This document shows positions 43,110 through 54,297 of a stretch of 64,000 nucleotides of DNA, piece after piece. The stretch is from NCBI RefSeq assembly GCF_026262505.1, contig NC_067204.1, forward strand, positions 25,575,300 through 25,639,299, given 5' to 3'. The translations under genes and the position numbers were made by a program. A model generated the notes under the pieces. That model saw only the letters and a program-made list of their open reading frames with translations, did no database searches and had not been told where the DNA came from. The stretch comes from Trichomonas vaginalis G3. Taxonomy: Eukaryota; Parabasalia; Trichomonadida; Trichomonadidae. Numbering within the stretch: position 1 is the stretch's first letter; each line of letters opens with the position of its first letter.

Positions 43110-43583
43110 TTATAAAGCTTCAGGGTCTATTTCTTCAACCATTTCACTTCCTTCGTCAATGTCAATAGAAGCTTCTTCAACCTTTGGTAAGAATTTCTGT
43201 ATAACATCTTTGTTCGTTATTGTCTTCAGAGATGAAGGATAATATTTCACATTTGTTTCACCCTTCTTATATTCTTTCTGTTCGGAAAGATTTAAAGCAA
43301 TACTGAAGAAGTCAATGTTAGAGTTCTTTATGACAGTATAATGAGTATCTTTGACATTCACGAAGAAACTCTTTTGTTTCAAAACTACTGCTAACTCTTG
43401 TGAAGTATAACGTTTGCGGTCAATGACGATAGCTAATGGTCTGACATACTGACCAAACTTAGATTCTTTCACAAACTTCTTGTTAAAGATAACATTAACA
43501 TTTGAAGCATTATTGAACTCATTCTTGATGGCAGTAGCGAGAGCATTGTATGAAAAGAACTTGCAATCTTGCATGTGTTTCAT
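43110..43583 (-). CDS. Unknown 157-residue protein (A)
   Basis: Whole, near-identical to 16519-16992. Divergent from polymerase B over 91 bp. Confidence 0.5.
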   Translation of the reverse strand: MKHMQDCKFFSYNALATAIKNEFNNASNVNVIFNKKFVKESKFGQYVRPLAIVIDRKRYTSQELAVVLKQKSFFVNVKDTHYTVIKNSNIDFFSIALNLSEQKEYKKGETNVKYYPSSLKTITNKDVIQKFLPKVEEASIDIDEGSEMVEEIDPEAL

Positions 43584-43674
43584 TAAAATAAAAATATTAA
43601 ATTATTTTGAAAAATAACTTTAAAAAATCTAATCTAATTTTTTCAAAAAAATATTTTTTTATTTCCTACTAAAG

Positions 43675-46600
43675 ATGTATCGGAAGTTGTCTAAGTTAGA
43701 ACACTCGGAAATAAAACAACTTCTTACAGAAGCTAATATAGATGTTGCAAAGCATTACGCAACAAACAAAAAAGCACTCGCTGACATCCTCAATGACTAT
43801 AATGGTGCAATAAGTTATGATAGAATTCATGAGTTCATAAACCGCAACGCGGCGAGGACGAAGTCCATGCAAGAGCATTTCCTTTAAATGACGTTGCTAT
43901 TGACTTATATCATAGACGTTCAGTACCTCATGAAGTAAGAAGAGAAATGTTTGACATAACAAATGCAAACGTTGGTGAAACAAGAAGAAGAGACGACACA
44001 CTGAAACAACAGAGAAGAGAGATGTTTAAGAGCGCTATAGAACAAGTTCGCAAAGCTAACGATGTCTTCGTTCCATTGACGACAAACCAAAAGAAGGTGA
44101 GAGATGGTTAAAGAAAGATGAAGAGAATAGGAAGAGAAATGTGAAGTCAGGCAATAGACTCATTGACTTTAACATCGAAGCTTTAGATGAACCAAACAGA
44201 GACTACTTACACAAACATTTCGGTAAGGTTTTCATGAGACTCTTAGAGAAGATTAAAATAAACTCACAACAGAGATGGATGGTATGTTATAAACTTGGTG
44301 GAAAGTATGAATGTTCTACGTTAAACCTCAATAATATTGGAACATTACTACATCAGCTCTTGAAGGAGAACTTTATATCAGAGATAGAAGCAAATGCTGC
44401 AGGTATTGTTGAAATGCACTATGACTTCTTCTTGACAAACATAAAGAATCTTACCGAAATAAAGATGTATGATTTAACAGAATATGAAGGCTTAACGATG
44501 TCAGATGTAAAGAAAGGCAAACCAAAAAAGAGACCATATAGAGATGAAAGCACACTGACAAATGACCAGAAAGCCATTTTGGAAGCTCTTAAGCAAACAG
44601 GAAACCCAGCACTTATAGAAAGCTTTTGGAAAGATAATGGTGAAAAGAAGTTTTATAAGAAGAGAAGCGGTCAGTTCTGGAAGTATCTTTGCACATTACC
44701 TATAAATCTTGAACGCTACCAAATTTTCAATGAATTGAACAAAAGAACTGCAGCACTTATGACAGAAGATAACTGCTTCGTTTATGCTTGCATTCAGGCT
44801 GGAGTAAATGAAGAAACTATTGACCACATGAGAGAAGTCATTCGTGTTAGAGACTTTCCTCAAAGTAAAGTACAAGAAATTTCTGACGCAACAGGTATAG
44901 CATTTAATGTTACCATTGGTTACTTCAATGACTCAAGACATAATGAAATAAAGAGATACATACCAAAAGAATATGAAACTGTTCGAACTATTGACTTACT
45001 TCTTGTTGAAGACCACTACATGCTAAATGAAAGATTACCAATGACAACATATTTCATTCGCAACTATATAGAAATCTTGAAGGAGTGTGGTGGAATGAAC
45101 ATTGAGAAACAGATGAAGATTTATACAAAGAGAGAGACAAATATGTAGTTCGTTATGATAGAACAACACCGTTATGGGATGTTATGAAAACATTGTGGGA
45201 GTGCAAATATTTCGAACCTATTTCTTATGGAGAACTTTTCACATATACGACTGACTTATATAAACAGAACCTTGCACCATTTAAAGATTTGACGTATGCT
45301 CCAAAGTATTGTGTACAACTGAAGAAGAAAGCCGAGTCAAAAGAAGTAAATAAAAAAGTAAGTTCATTCCTGAGCACGTTTTCTTTGCTGACTTTGAGTG
45401 CAGTACCGATGGCTTTCATAAAGCTTTTAACATATGTTATGACAGTGAAGATGGTTCAGTGAGTGAAAGCATTTGGGGTCAGAACTGTGCAACAGAATTT
45501 TTGGAGCGACTTCCTGACAAGAGTTTAATATATTTCCATAACCTCAGTTATGATATAAACTTCATCTTAAGACACATGACAGAAGTGAAAGGAACTCCCA
45601 TCATTAAAGGTTCACGAACAATGCAAATAACTGGCTTATATAAAGGAAGGGCAATTATTATAAAAGACTCTTACAGTGTTATAAATAAGAAGCTTAAATT
45701 ATTTCCTGCTATGTTTAACTTACAAACAGGACCGAAAGAAGTATTTCCATATAACTACTACAGCAGTTTTGTTAGAATGACAACAGAACTGGTGTCATTT
45801 CTGAAGCATGTAAGTTTGTCAAAGATGAAACATTCATGAAAAACATAGATTCCATCAAAGGTTGCAGAATAGATGAAACCACTTCGACTTAGAAAAGTAT
45901 AGCACATTTTATTGCAAACAAGATGTAAGAATTTTAAGAGAAGGTTTTGTTAAGTTCCGCAATGACATATTGAAAGAATTTGATTTAAACGTTTATGACT
46001 ACGTTAGTATTTGTTCTATTGCTAACAAATTGTTTGAGAACAGAGTGTACTTCCCGAATGGAAATTTATATGACCTCTCAAATAAACCAAGAGAATTTAT
46101 TTCACGCTGTATTCAAGGTGGAAGATGTATGCTGTCAGATAACATTAAACAAAAGAGCGAAAAGAAACTCATTGCTGACTTCGACGCTGTTTCATTATAT
46201 CCATCAGCTATAGCAAGACTTTATACTTTAGAAGGTATTCCAAAGGTTATGAAGAAAGAAATGTTAAGCACAGAGTATCTCATGAGACATTTATTCGATG
46301 ACGACCAAAAGGAACCCATTGGTGAAAAGTTTATGTCTGGCTTCTTTGTTCTCATTAAGATAACAGAGATTGGAATACATAGACACTTTCCTTTAATAGT
46401 TTGTGACCCTGAACTAAATCCAGAACTTAACGTTCCCAGAAGTTCAAACACTTGCTGTTTAATGTATGTTGACCATATAACATTACAAGACCTCATAAAA
46501 TATCAAGGTGTCAAATGTGAAGTGTTGCAAGGATACTATTACGATGGAAACAGAGATATTAGAATAAGAGATGAAGTAAAGAAGTTGTTTGAGTTAAGGT

Positions 46601-47438
46601 TAAAGTATAAGAAAGAAGGAAATCCTTTGCAAGAAAATATAAAGCTCATTCTGAACAGTATTTATGGCAAAACTATTCTATCTCCTATTGAGTCAAAAAT
46701 AACCATAGTAAATGACAAAGATGCTATAAGATATGCCATCAGAAACTACAACCATATAGTGAAGTTCGAAGGTTTGGATGGTTCAGATAAAACTATTTTC
46801 AAGCTAACGAAAAGCATTTGCAGACACTTTAACTTCTGTCCACTTGGTGTTAACATTCTGTCTATGTCGAAGAGAATAATGTGTGAAGTATTCTGTACTG
46901 CGAAGATATGGGACTTCAAATATTTTACCAGGACTGTGATAGCATGCATATTTTCAATGAAGACATACCACTGTTAGCTCAGGAATTTCAGAAGAGATAC
47001 GGTAGAGAACTTATTGGTAAAACATTAGGTCAGTTCCATTCTGACTTCGCAGAAATAACACCTGGAAAACAAAGTTTAGCATACAAGTCAATATTTTGTG
47101 GAAAGAAGACTTACATAGACTTACTCACGAACGATTTAAATGAAGTTGCATTCCATGCACGTTGTAAAGGTGTAAAACAAGACGTTCTTGCTTTAACAGC
47201 TAATGAAATGTTTCCTGAAGCTATACAATGCTATTACAATGAAGATAAGAACATTCACATACCTGTTGGAACATATGACAAAGACTCTGAGTTCAGTTTA
47301 ATGAAACTTTACAAAGCACTTCATGATGGTCAAGAGATTGGATTTGACTTATGTAAGTCTTCTAGTCCTTGCTTTGAAGAGAAGTTTAACTTCTCAATAA
47401 CGACTAAAACAAGCTTTATTCGTAAGTTGAAGTTCTGA
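43675..47438 (+). pseudogene. polB: Protein-primed DNA polymerase B (A)
   Basis: A's copy, about 1,250 codons, with the same exonuclease and polymerase motifs as B (FHNLSYDINF, DFDAVSLYPS, NSIYGKT). Broken, with about half a dozen or more breaks. Most of it is nearly identical to B, but the last third of the palm/thumb part (about 46.9-47.37 kb) is a mosaic of divergent and identical patches. Confidence 0.9.
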
Positions 47439-47506
47439 GGTCATTTATTTTTGTCAGCAATGAGGTCATTCGTGATAAAAATAATGAGGTCATATATTTT
47501 TGTCAT

Positions 47507-48072
47507 TTATGTATAACCATTGTCTCTCTTAAACTTTGCAATAGACAGCTTTGTTCTTCTTCCTTCTACATCTGTAATGTTTATATAATCTTTGCTATAC
47601 TGTCTTAAGACATTCATTCGTCTGTATTGAGTTCCCATGAAATAGTAAAAGACATCTTCACTTGGGACATAGTAGTAATTTTCTAGAGTAAATTTAGAGT
47701 ATTGTATAATTTCAACAGCATCTTCAGGAAGAGTGTCTACAATGTCAAACCAATAGCCATTCGAACCAGAAATATTTCTCATGTTTTGTCTTCTCGACAC
47801 CCACCTTAAGTTTGAGATATGAAAGTCTCCTCTGTCTCTGTTTATATGGTCTACTTCTCGAAGTCCTTCAGGATTCGGTATAAATTGATTTGCAACAATT
47901 TTATGCTTAAAGAGTTTATGTTTGTTTAAATAAACACAAATATAACCATCACCGTTGTCAAACTCACTTACAACTCTTTTGTTACTTATGCGCCTAATTG
48001 GATAGGGTACTCTGAAAAGATTTCATAGTCATTGTCATGTTCGAGTGTTTGCCAATGTCCTTCACCTTCCAT
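47507..48072 (-). pseudogene. HNH homing endonuclease, NUMOD4-type (A only)
   Basis: Starts MEGEGHWQTLEHDNDYEIFS, a NUMOD4-like head. A central strand region VCVYLNKHKLFKHKIVANQF-like follows, then the HNH core LREVDHINRDRGDFHISNLR and WVSRRQNMRN, then a 90-residue tail. Family known as free-standing or intron homing nucleases of phages and large DNA viruses. It sits between the polymerase and penton-like genes, where B has only about 120 bp. Broken, with about one break. Confidence 0.75.
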
Positions 48073-48122
48073 GCCTTTCACTCAAATAAAAATTTTCAGA
48101 AAAAATAAAACTAGCGTAGATT

Positions 48123-48975
48123 TTACAATACTGCGATGGTAGAGTTTAAGAGTTGTGCTTCAATGTAGAGACAGTCCTTATGGTCTGGAGGTAAGAACAC
48201 TGGGCAGTTATGGTCATGAGTGGAGAACATGTCTATCCAAAACTCACGATTGAAGCCAGTTAATTTATAGTATTTAGGTTGGTGGTGTAGTTCTTGTATG
48301 ACCAATGAACTCATTTTCAACTCCCTTACTTAAGTTTGAATATAATATAGCTTGCTTTCTATCCCAAATGCCAGGTGTTACAATCTTTGAAAATTCATTT
48401 TTCCTCGGAAGCATTGCATCATAATTGAAAACATTCTTGAAATCATCACTTGGTTCAGAGATTTGAAATCTTATACGTAATGGATTTTCTTTCTTTTTAG
48501 CTACTTCATTGAATGGTGAGAATACAACAAACTGACAGTCATGTGTTCCATCTTCATTTTCATTAAATTCATAATGAAAGTCTATAAGTTGTGGCTGACT
48601 ACCTTCTTCTTTCAGTTGTGCAAGAAACTCACGTAAAGGCTGTAAAGTTTGTACTTCAATGTTAAACTTTTTCTCGAACATTTCATTAAATGAAATCATA
48701 CATTGTTGCAATGTTGTATCGTCTTTAAAGTATTTGTATATGTGAATGTTTTGGGCGCTTAAAGACTGTTCGTCATTTTCTATCTCGACTTGAAGTATAA
48801 AGTCAACCTTTCTGAAAGCACGTGTTATATACATAGATGTTATGCCAATGTACTTCTCTTCATTTATGTTCACAATCCAGTCTGTTGGAAACTTAAACGT
48901 TACTCTGTTCCCCTTTATTTTGACGTCAGGGTTTTCACTACTGAACGCAACAGATAAAGGTATTTGTCTATACAT
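48123..48975 (-). pseudogene. Penton-like minor capsid protein, paralogue 1 (A)
   Basis: Starts MYRQIPLSVAFSSENPDVKI, with FKFPTDWIVNINEEKYIGI near residue 28 and beta-rich sequence afterwards. Copy of 11667-12526. Broken, with about one break. Confidence 0.5.
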
Positions 48976-48999
48976 TTAATTCGGATAAAAATAAACCAT

Positions 49000-49280
49000 T
49001 TACTCTTTCTTTGCTTCAGCTTCTTTAGCTTTTGCTTCAGCTTCTTAGCTTTTGCTTCAGCTTCTTCTCTAGCTTTCTTCGCCAGCAAACGTGGGTTCTT
49101 TTGTCTTCCAGCAGCTAATGCAGCAAGTTGTTTTTCACTAAGTTTTCTCTTTGGTCTCTCTGGCTTTTGTTCTTGTTTTTGTTCCTTCAGTTCGGATAAA
49201 ATTTGCTCACGAATTTCTTTCTTCAATGCTTCAACATCTATGACCCCTTGGGTCTTGTCCGTAGGGCTTGTCTGAGTCAT
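49000..49280 (-). pseudogene. Lys/Glu/Ala-rich helical protein (A)
   Basis: Copy of 11370-11642. The KAKEE-type tail repeats vary between the copies. Broken, with about one break. Confidence 0.55.
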
Positions 49281-49318
49281 TTGACTGCAGATAAAAAACA
49301 AAATTAAAACTTTAACCG

Positions 49319-49759
49319 ATGAAAATGAGCTTGTCAAAATCAGAGCGAGAGTCTATTATATTAAATGACGCAAGAGGAATACAACATCCTTTCTATTACG
49401 TAAGTCAGAGTAAAGATGGTAAAATATACGTAAGAAAAAGAAAGGTTCCATTAGCGAATGCAGAAAGCGACAACATTAAGGTGTATGGCAAGGGTGAAGT
49501 CCACGAAGCCCATGTTAAGCCTTCTATTCAAACTGAAAAGTCAATAGAACCAGAAGAAAAGAAGCCAGATGTACTTTCAATAACGAACCAAGAGCTTATT
49601 GCAAAGTTCGTGAATTTCATTGAAAAACAAACCGAGTCAAAGAATCCTGACCCGCCAGTGAAAGAAGTTGAGACAAAAGAGAATGTACAGTTCATTGAAA
49701 ATGTCAAGAAACAACTTCCACCACGAATGCCAAGAAGAAGAGTGAGAATAATGAAGTAA
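49319..49759 (+). CDS. Unknown basic/acidic small protein (A)
   Basis: Whole, 144-146 residues (two nearby ATGs). Near-identical to 10890-11324. It precedes the capsid gene by 26 bp, which contains TTTTTATC. Confidence 0.55.
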   Translation: MKMSLSKSERESIILNDARGIQHPFYYVSQSKDGKIYVRKRKVPLANAESDNIKVYGKGEVHEAHVKPSIQTEKSIEPEEKKPDVLSITNQELIAKFVNFIEKQTESKNPDPPVKEVETKENVQFIENVKKQLPPRMPRRRVRIMK

Positions 49760-49785
49760 ATAGATATTTTTATCGAAGTAAATAC

Positions 49786-51360
49786 ATGCAGAACGAACAG
49801 CTAAACGAATTTACTCCAGCAGAGCATATTCATCAGATTCGCTCATATTTCGATATCATAGACAATGCAGTTCAAATTGGTGACACTAATAGAAAATATT
49901 CTGACGCAAAGATTCCATCACAACCTGGAACTGCTAAAGATAACACATGGGTAACATTCAATCTCTCACCTCCTGGTGAAAATATGTTGGACCTTTACAA
50001 TACATTCATTACGTATAAAATGGAAGGTCAATTTATTGTAGATAAAGAAATTGGTTCAGGTTCCAATAAAACAAACCCACCAGGATTTTGGATTGGTTTC
50101 GATGACGCTTTCTATGCAGTTGCTGGATATCAAATCCTTGCAAATGGTCGTATCGTATATTCTCAAGACAACGCAAGAGAAGAAGCATATATAACTTCAA
50201 ACTCACAAACTACCGAACAAATAAAGAAAGTAGATGTTTTCTCAAAGACTCGACATGAAGATGTATGGAGTCATTCGGGAACATGCAGAACAGGACAAAT
50301 TGTTAGTGGTCCAATTACAGCAGGAAAATCATTTGATTTTAAGCTTCGTTTAAGAATTCCTGTTAGAAGATTCCTTCCATTAGAAGCTATTCGATTTATT
50401 CCAGCTTTTGCAGGAAACATTCAGCTTAAAGTAAAGTTCAGTAGCGACGCCTTACAATGCACATCTATATCTGTAAATGATATCATTGCTTTCAATCCAA
50501 CTCTTAAAGTTGCATTTGCTTCAGATTCAAATCCACCGACAAATAAATTTGTTCCATGGAATGAACCATTCACTATGATAACGAAGGCAGTAGAAGCTAG
50601 TGGAACAGTTACTATTACAACTGTAACCCAGCAACTATTTCGAACAAAGATGGATTTTAATGAATGTTTCATTCATCCAAAGTCATTCTCTTTAGACCCT
50701 AACATTTATACAGAACTTGTAGAACATTATACAAACGAGGCTTTATGTTTTCCTGTTAAAGTTATGGATTGGATTCCTATGGACGGTTCATTCTCAAAGA
50801 ATACAGATAGTTCAAGTGCAACATTTACAGCAGCTTATACGCCTATTAATGTTAAAAGTATTTGGGCACTATTTAGAAAGAAAGACAACTATTATGTTAA
50901 TTTTGAGAACCCTAAGTTTAAATATCTTCAGCTTTCCATGGGAGCTTATGGAAATATGCCTGCAGAACCTGAAAAATCATATGGACCTGTATTTTATGAA
51001 ATGGTTGCGAACGCCTGCAATACAAACAATGATATGATAGGATTTAATGAAGATGTTATGAGGTCATTGGTGGATGATGGTAGTGTGGAACATAAATGGG
51101 ATAGCTATGACAACACACATTTCTTATGTGGTTTTCCAACAGAAGTGGACTTTTGCTTCCAGCAAGGTCAAACATCTACTGCTCCAATAACATACAAATT
51201 GTCTGTTAAAGGACCTATTGAACTAGCAACTGAAAATGTACCAAAGCCACTTATTGGATTTATGAGGGATTGTTGCTTTGCCATTCAGGTGCGTGCTAAT
51301 GGCATCCCCATAATAAGATTAGATGACTATAACTTAGCTACGGACGACAGTGAGGAATAA
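49786..51360 (+). CDS. Polinton major capsid protein (A)
   Basis: Whole 524-residue frame encoding the same protein as 9288-10862. Assigned as double jelly-roll capsid from length, composition and context. Conservation of both copies while most neighbours are broken again indicates very recent common origin. Confidence 0.7.
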   Translation: MQNEQLNEFTPAEHIHQIRSYFDIIDNAVQIGDTNRKYSDAKIPSQPGTAKDNTWVTFNLSPPGENMLDLYNTFITYKMEGQFIVDKEIGSGSNKTNPPGFWIGFDDAFYAVAGYQILANGRIVYSQDNAREEAYITSNSQTTEQIKKVDVFSKTRHEDVWSHSGTCRTGQIVSGPITAGKSFDFKLRLRIPVRRFLPLEAIRFIPAFAGNIQLKVKFSSDALQCTSISVNDIIAFNPTLKVAFASDSNPPTNKFVPWNEPFTMITKAVEASGTVTITTVTQQLFRTKMDFNECFIHPKSFSLDPNIYTELVEHYTNEALCFPVKVMDWIPMDGSFSKNTDSSSATFTAAYTPINVKSIWALFRKKDNYYVNFENPKFKYLQLSMGAYGNMPAEPEKSYGPVFYEMVANACNTNNDMIGFNEDVMRSLVDDGSVEHKWDSYDNTHFLCGFPTEVDFCFQQGQTSTAPITYKLSVKGPIELATENVPKPLIGFMRDCCFAIQVRANGIPIIRLDDYNLATDDSEE

Positions 51361-51390
51361 AGGATGAACGTTTATTTTTAAAGCTTATAA

Positions 51391-51831
51391 ATGAGTTCTT
51401 CATCAAGCTCTCGTGAACCTTCACCATCTATGAAACAAACTTTACCAAACGATTATGGAGCACCTATTGAATATTTCTTACGAGCTGCACAATGGCAAAG
51501 AGCAGTCTCACCAAGGTTAGGTGTTCCACTAGCTCCTGTCAAAAATAGCATTTGGTCAAGTCCTTATATAAGATATGGTCTCCCACTAGGTTTGCTAGCT
51601 ACAGCAGTAGCAGTTATGATGTTGAAAAGAAATAAAGCAAATGTTGTAAATAATACTGAAGTAGCTGAAGTTAAACAAACTCCAACGCCTTCACAAGCAA
51701 AACCTTCAATGACTCCTGAACCTATGGAAGTACAAACTCCTGTTCAAAAGTCAACTCCTAAACCGACTCCAACATTTAAACCAGAACCTACTCCTCAAAT
51801 AAATCGTAAAACTCCTGCGTTTCCTTACTGA
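51391..51831 (+). CDS. Single-pass membrane protein with Pro/Thr tail (A)
   Basis: Whole 146-residue frame: Ser-rich head (1-12), a conserved Tyr/Trp-containing segment, a membrane helix at about 62-80 (GLPLGLLATAVAVMML), and a Pro/Thr/Lys-rich tail. It has no cleavable signal peptide. The TTTATTTTTA promoter-like motif precedes it. Confidence 0.6.
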   Translation: MSSSSSSREPSPSMKQTLPNDYGAPIEYFLRAAQWQRAVSPRLGVPLAPVKNSIWSSPYIRYGLPLGLLATAVAVMMLKRNKANVVNNTEVAEVKQTPTPSQAKPSMTPEPMEVQTPVQKSTPKPTPTFKPEPTPQINRKTPAFPY

Positions 51832-51879
51832 AAAAATAACGTTATTTTTATTTAATATTAAAATTTTTATTTGATTGAA

Positions 51880-52116
51880 ATGACAAATAAAGTCACTGAA
51901 GCAATGAAACAAAAGTTTTTGGTAGAATACATTAAATCAGGAACTATTCCAGAAGGTTTTTACATTCATACTATGAAGGATGGTAGAGTTCAGTTTAGAA
52001 AGATAAAGCAACCATTAGATAAAGAAGGAATTTTGAGAAAGATTAAACTTCATGAGGACAACATTGCTAAACTTAAGAAGAAGTTAGAAGAGTTGGAGAA
52101 AGGAAGAGAGTTATAA
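51880..52116 (+). CDS. Small coiled-coil protein (A)
   Basis: 78 residues from ATG, homologous to 8533-8769, with a C-terminal coiled coil. Its last codons overlap the inner end of the terminal repeat. Confidence 0.6.
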   Translation: MTNKVTEAMKQKFLVEYIKSGTIPEGFYIHTMKDGRVQFRKIKQPLDKEGILRKIKLHEDNIAKLKKKLEELEKGREL

Positions 52117-52268
52117 AGCAATGAATTCAACAGGGTGAAAAAACAGGTGAAAAAAGAGGTGAGATCTCACCACTTCACCTAAATTTATTTTTGTGCTATG
52201 TTTTCATACGTGTGAGGGTGGTGATATCATTAATTTTTAAGTTTATTTTTTATTTTATTTTTATATAA

Positions 52269-53225
52269 ATGACGAAAACTATTGAGATAACAAACTACAA
52301 CGGTCATGAGTTCAAGAACTTGTTCTTCGTTCCTCGTGAAAATACATTCTATCAGATACGAGGGAGAAAGGGTAAAGTTAGTTTGAGCGTTTATGAAGGA
52401 ATGAAGAATGGAAAGTTTATACAAGCATACGATACTGTAATAAACAGAAATTCATCAAAAGTGACAGCTCTCAATTTTTTGACATTTGTAAATTCTAAAT
52501 TGAATGAGAAAAATGAAATAATACTAAGCATAATACAATATTCTAGATTTAATTATAATTAGGAAAAGTTAGTTTTGAGAGTACTTTTCATAGGCATATA
52601 GAATGAAATCTTCTGAAAAATAATATCACATAAACTCATATTATTTTCTAATATATAACTATTTTATATAAAAATCAAATTCAATGATCTTAAAAGCGGA
52701 GGATAAACCTCAAAATTTACGAATATAATGAGTGGGAATATTTCATATGGTTTTATGATAGATAAGCATTATATTCCCACTCATTATATTCGTTAATTTT
52801 GAGGTTTATCCTTCGCTTTTAAGATCATTGAATTTGATTTTTATATAAAATAGTTATATATTAGAAAATAATATGAGTTTATGTGATATTATTTTTCAGA
52901 AGATTTTGTGTTCTTCTTCAAAATTTTATTTTTTTATTAAAAAGAATCTTTACAAAATATACATTTACTTTAATTAATATTTAAAAACGTGCTCTATCAA
53001 AAGTTCCAAAAATTCAATATTTTAGCTTTTCTGAGGTGTCACTTTTGATGAATTTCTGTTTACAACAATACAAACGGTAAACGTGTTTCATTAGCTTTGT
53101 CAAAACTTACTAACATTTATTTTGACAGTGATTTTGACCTATATGAAGAAGAAAGTGAGTCAGAAGAATATGAACTGTTATGTGAAGCACAGCAATGGGA
53201 GGAGTTGCAATACTTTTGTAAGTGA
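52269..53225 (+). pseudogene. Terminal-repeat small gene of A, split by foldback element
   Basis: Second copy of the 106-residue gene. A foldback element (52436-53067) sits in its middle; both flanking parts match 6672-6992. Confidence 0.8.
52436..53067. mobile_element. 632-bp foldback (MITE-like) element
   Basis: Target duplication ATAC on each side. Terminal repeats of about 30 bp (TGTAATAAACAG versus TGTTGTAAACAG) with two mismatches. The interior is a long palindrome with arms 52608-52740 and 52771-52904 around a 30-base loop. No coding capacity. Its right half matches 334-663 outside the Polinton. Confidence 0.9.
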
Positions 53226-53406
53226 GAATGTTTATTTTTTTACAGTAGTGAGGTGAAGTGGTTGGCGGCTTTGTAAATATTTAAGGTTAAGTTGGTGTTT
53301 GTGTTTGTGTTGTAAAATATACGTTAACGGTTTGTAAAGTGTCAAAACCGCTAAGTGGTGTACGGAGGCGCGCAGTGCCTCAGTACACGACTTAACCATA
53401 CTAACT

Positions 53407-53411
53407 GACTC
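53407..53411. repeat. Target-site duplication of Polinton A, right
   Basis: GACTC, identical to 6491-6495. Confidence 0.9.
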
Positions 53412-54297
53412 TAACTCTTAAGTGCTTTCGTATTTCTTCGATTGCTGCATCAATTTCGGGGATAATTCCACTTGCAAATCCATTGGCATGTTCTATAACA
53501 TGTAATATAACATTTGGCGCATCAGAATTTAGGGGCATACCAAGAAATATGAATAAGTATTTGATTTCTTCTCCATTTTCATCAACAGGACCTTTTTGGT
53601 CTTTAGAGGACCAGGTAGAGAGTGCAACTGCATCTATTGCTATTGCCCATTCATATTCAGGTGTATTTTCTACGTGATAGTTCATGCTTTCTAACATTCG
53701 CGGAATGAGCTCAGCATGTTTAACAAACTGTTTCATATTCATTATGTCTTCATGAAACCTATTGTACAATGTTACAGGCGTAGGAAAAGGTAAACAAAAT
53801 TCCAAGAGAACATCATATGCTGCTGGTGATTTGCTATGTATTAAGAATGCCAAATCTACCAATTCACTTTCACCTCCATATCTATAACCTCTTTTATCTT
53901 TTCTACAAATGTTTTCCATAATAGTATGTATAATATTTCTTGTAAATTCAGGAACATGTTCCGGAAATTCTGTATTCCAGTAAGTATCATCGTTGTCTTT
54001 TTCTATTTCCTTTGTTTTTCTTCCAATATTCTTATTCAACAGACTTCTGCGCATTTCAGCCTTTATTGCGTCTAAGTCTTCTAGGTAGGCTTTATACATA
54101 TGCATTTTTCCGGTTCCTGTATACGGGAATACCTGAACATCAGTTTCAAATGATCTTTTGTAAATTTGTTTTCGAATATCTTGATTAAATTTAACTAAAA
54201 ACGTTTCTCGGTCTCCTTTTATTTCAATTTCAAGTTCTTCAATCTTCTTTTTAAGTTCGTTGATGTCTGAGAGAGGAATATAGAATCCAACATTCAT
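53407..54297 (-). pseudogene. DDE-transposase-like gene, N-terminal half
   Basis: 297 codons from ATG at 54297 to the Polinton A insertion site. Residues 12-30 form a coiled coil. LVDLAFLIHSKSPAAYDVLL and PFPTPVTLYNRF (about 147-181) resemble a helical region preceding the core in P/THAP-type transposases. WAIAIDAVALSTW (Asp222) is a plausible first catalytic strand. It ends RKHLRVRV, which runs in frame with the other half at 6495 when one target-duplication copy is counted. Family assignment is an inference. Confidence 0.55.

Larger units (their letters stand above)
6496..53406. mobile_element. Polinton/Maverick A, hosting Polinton B
   Basis: The two ends are inverted repeats with tip AGTTAGTATGG and are bounded by a 5-bp target duplication, so this is one insertion. 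Its own DNA is 6496-7869 plus 38704-53406 (about 16 kb); the rest is nested Polinton B. A carries terminal repeats of about 670 bp, each with a small gene, plus genes for capsid, penton-like proteins, packaging ATPase, polymerase B, an HNH endonuclease and small proteins. No integrase is seen in A's own DNA. It is a broken element with at least a dozen breaks. The intact target duplication, matching ends and near identity to B suggest a young insertion. Confidence 0.9.
52100..53406 (-). repeat. Polinton A right terminal inverted repeat
   Basis: Reverse complement of 6496-7163, enlarged by the 632-bp foldback insertion. Ends ...CCATACTAACT, then GACTC. Confidence 0.85.

Noticed and set aside
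6496-53406. An adenain-type cysteine protease, expected in Polintons
   Set aside because: I looked for a His-Asp/Glu-Cys layout in the unassigned proteins and found no convincing candidate.
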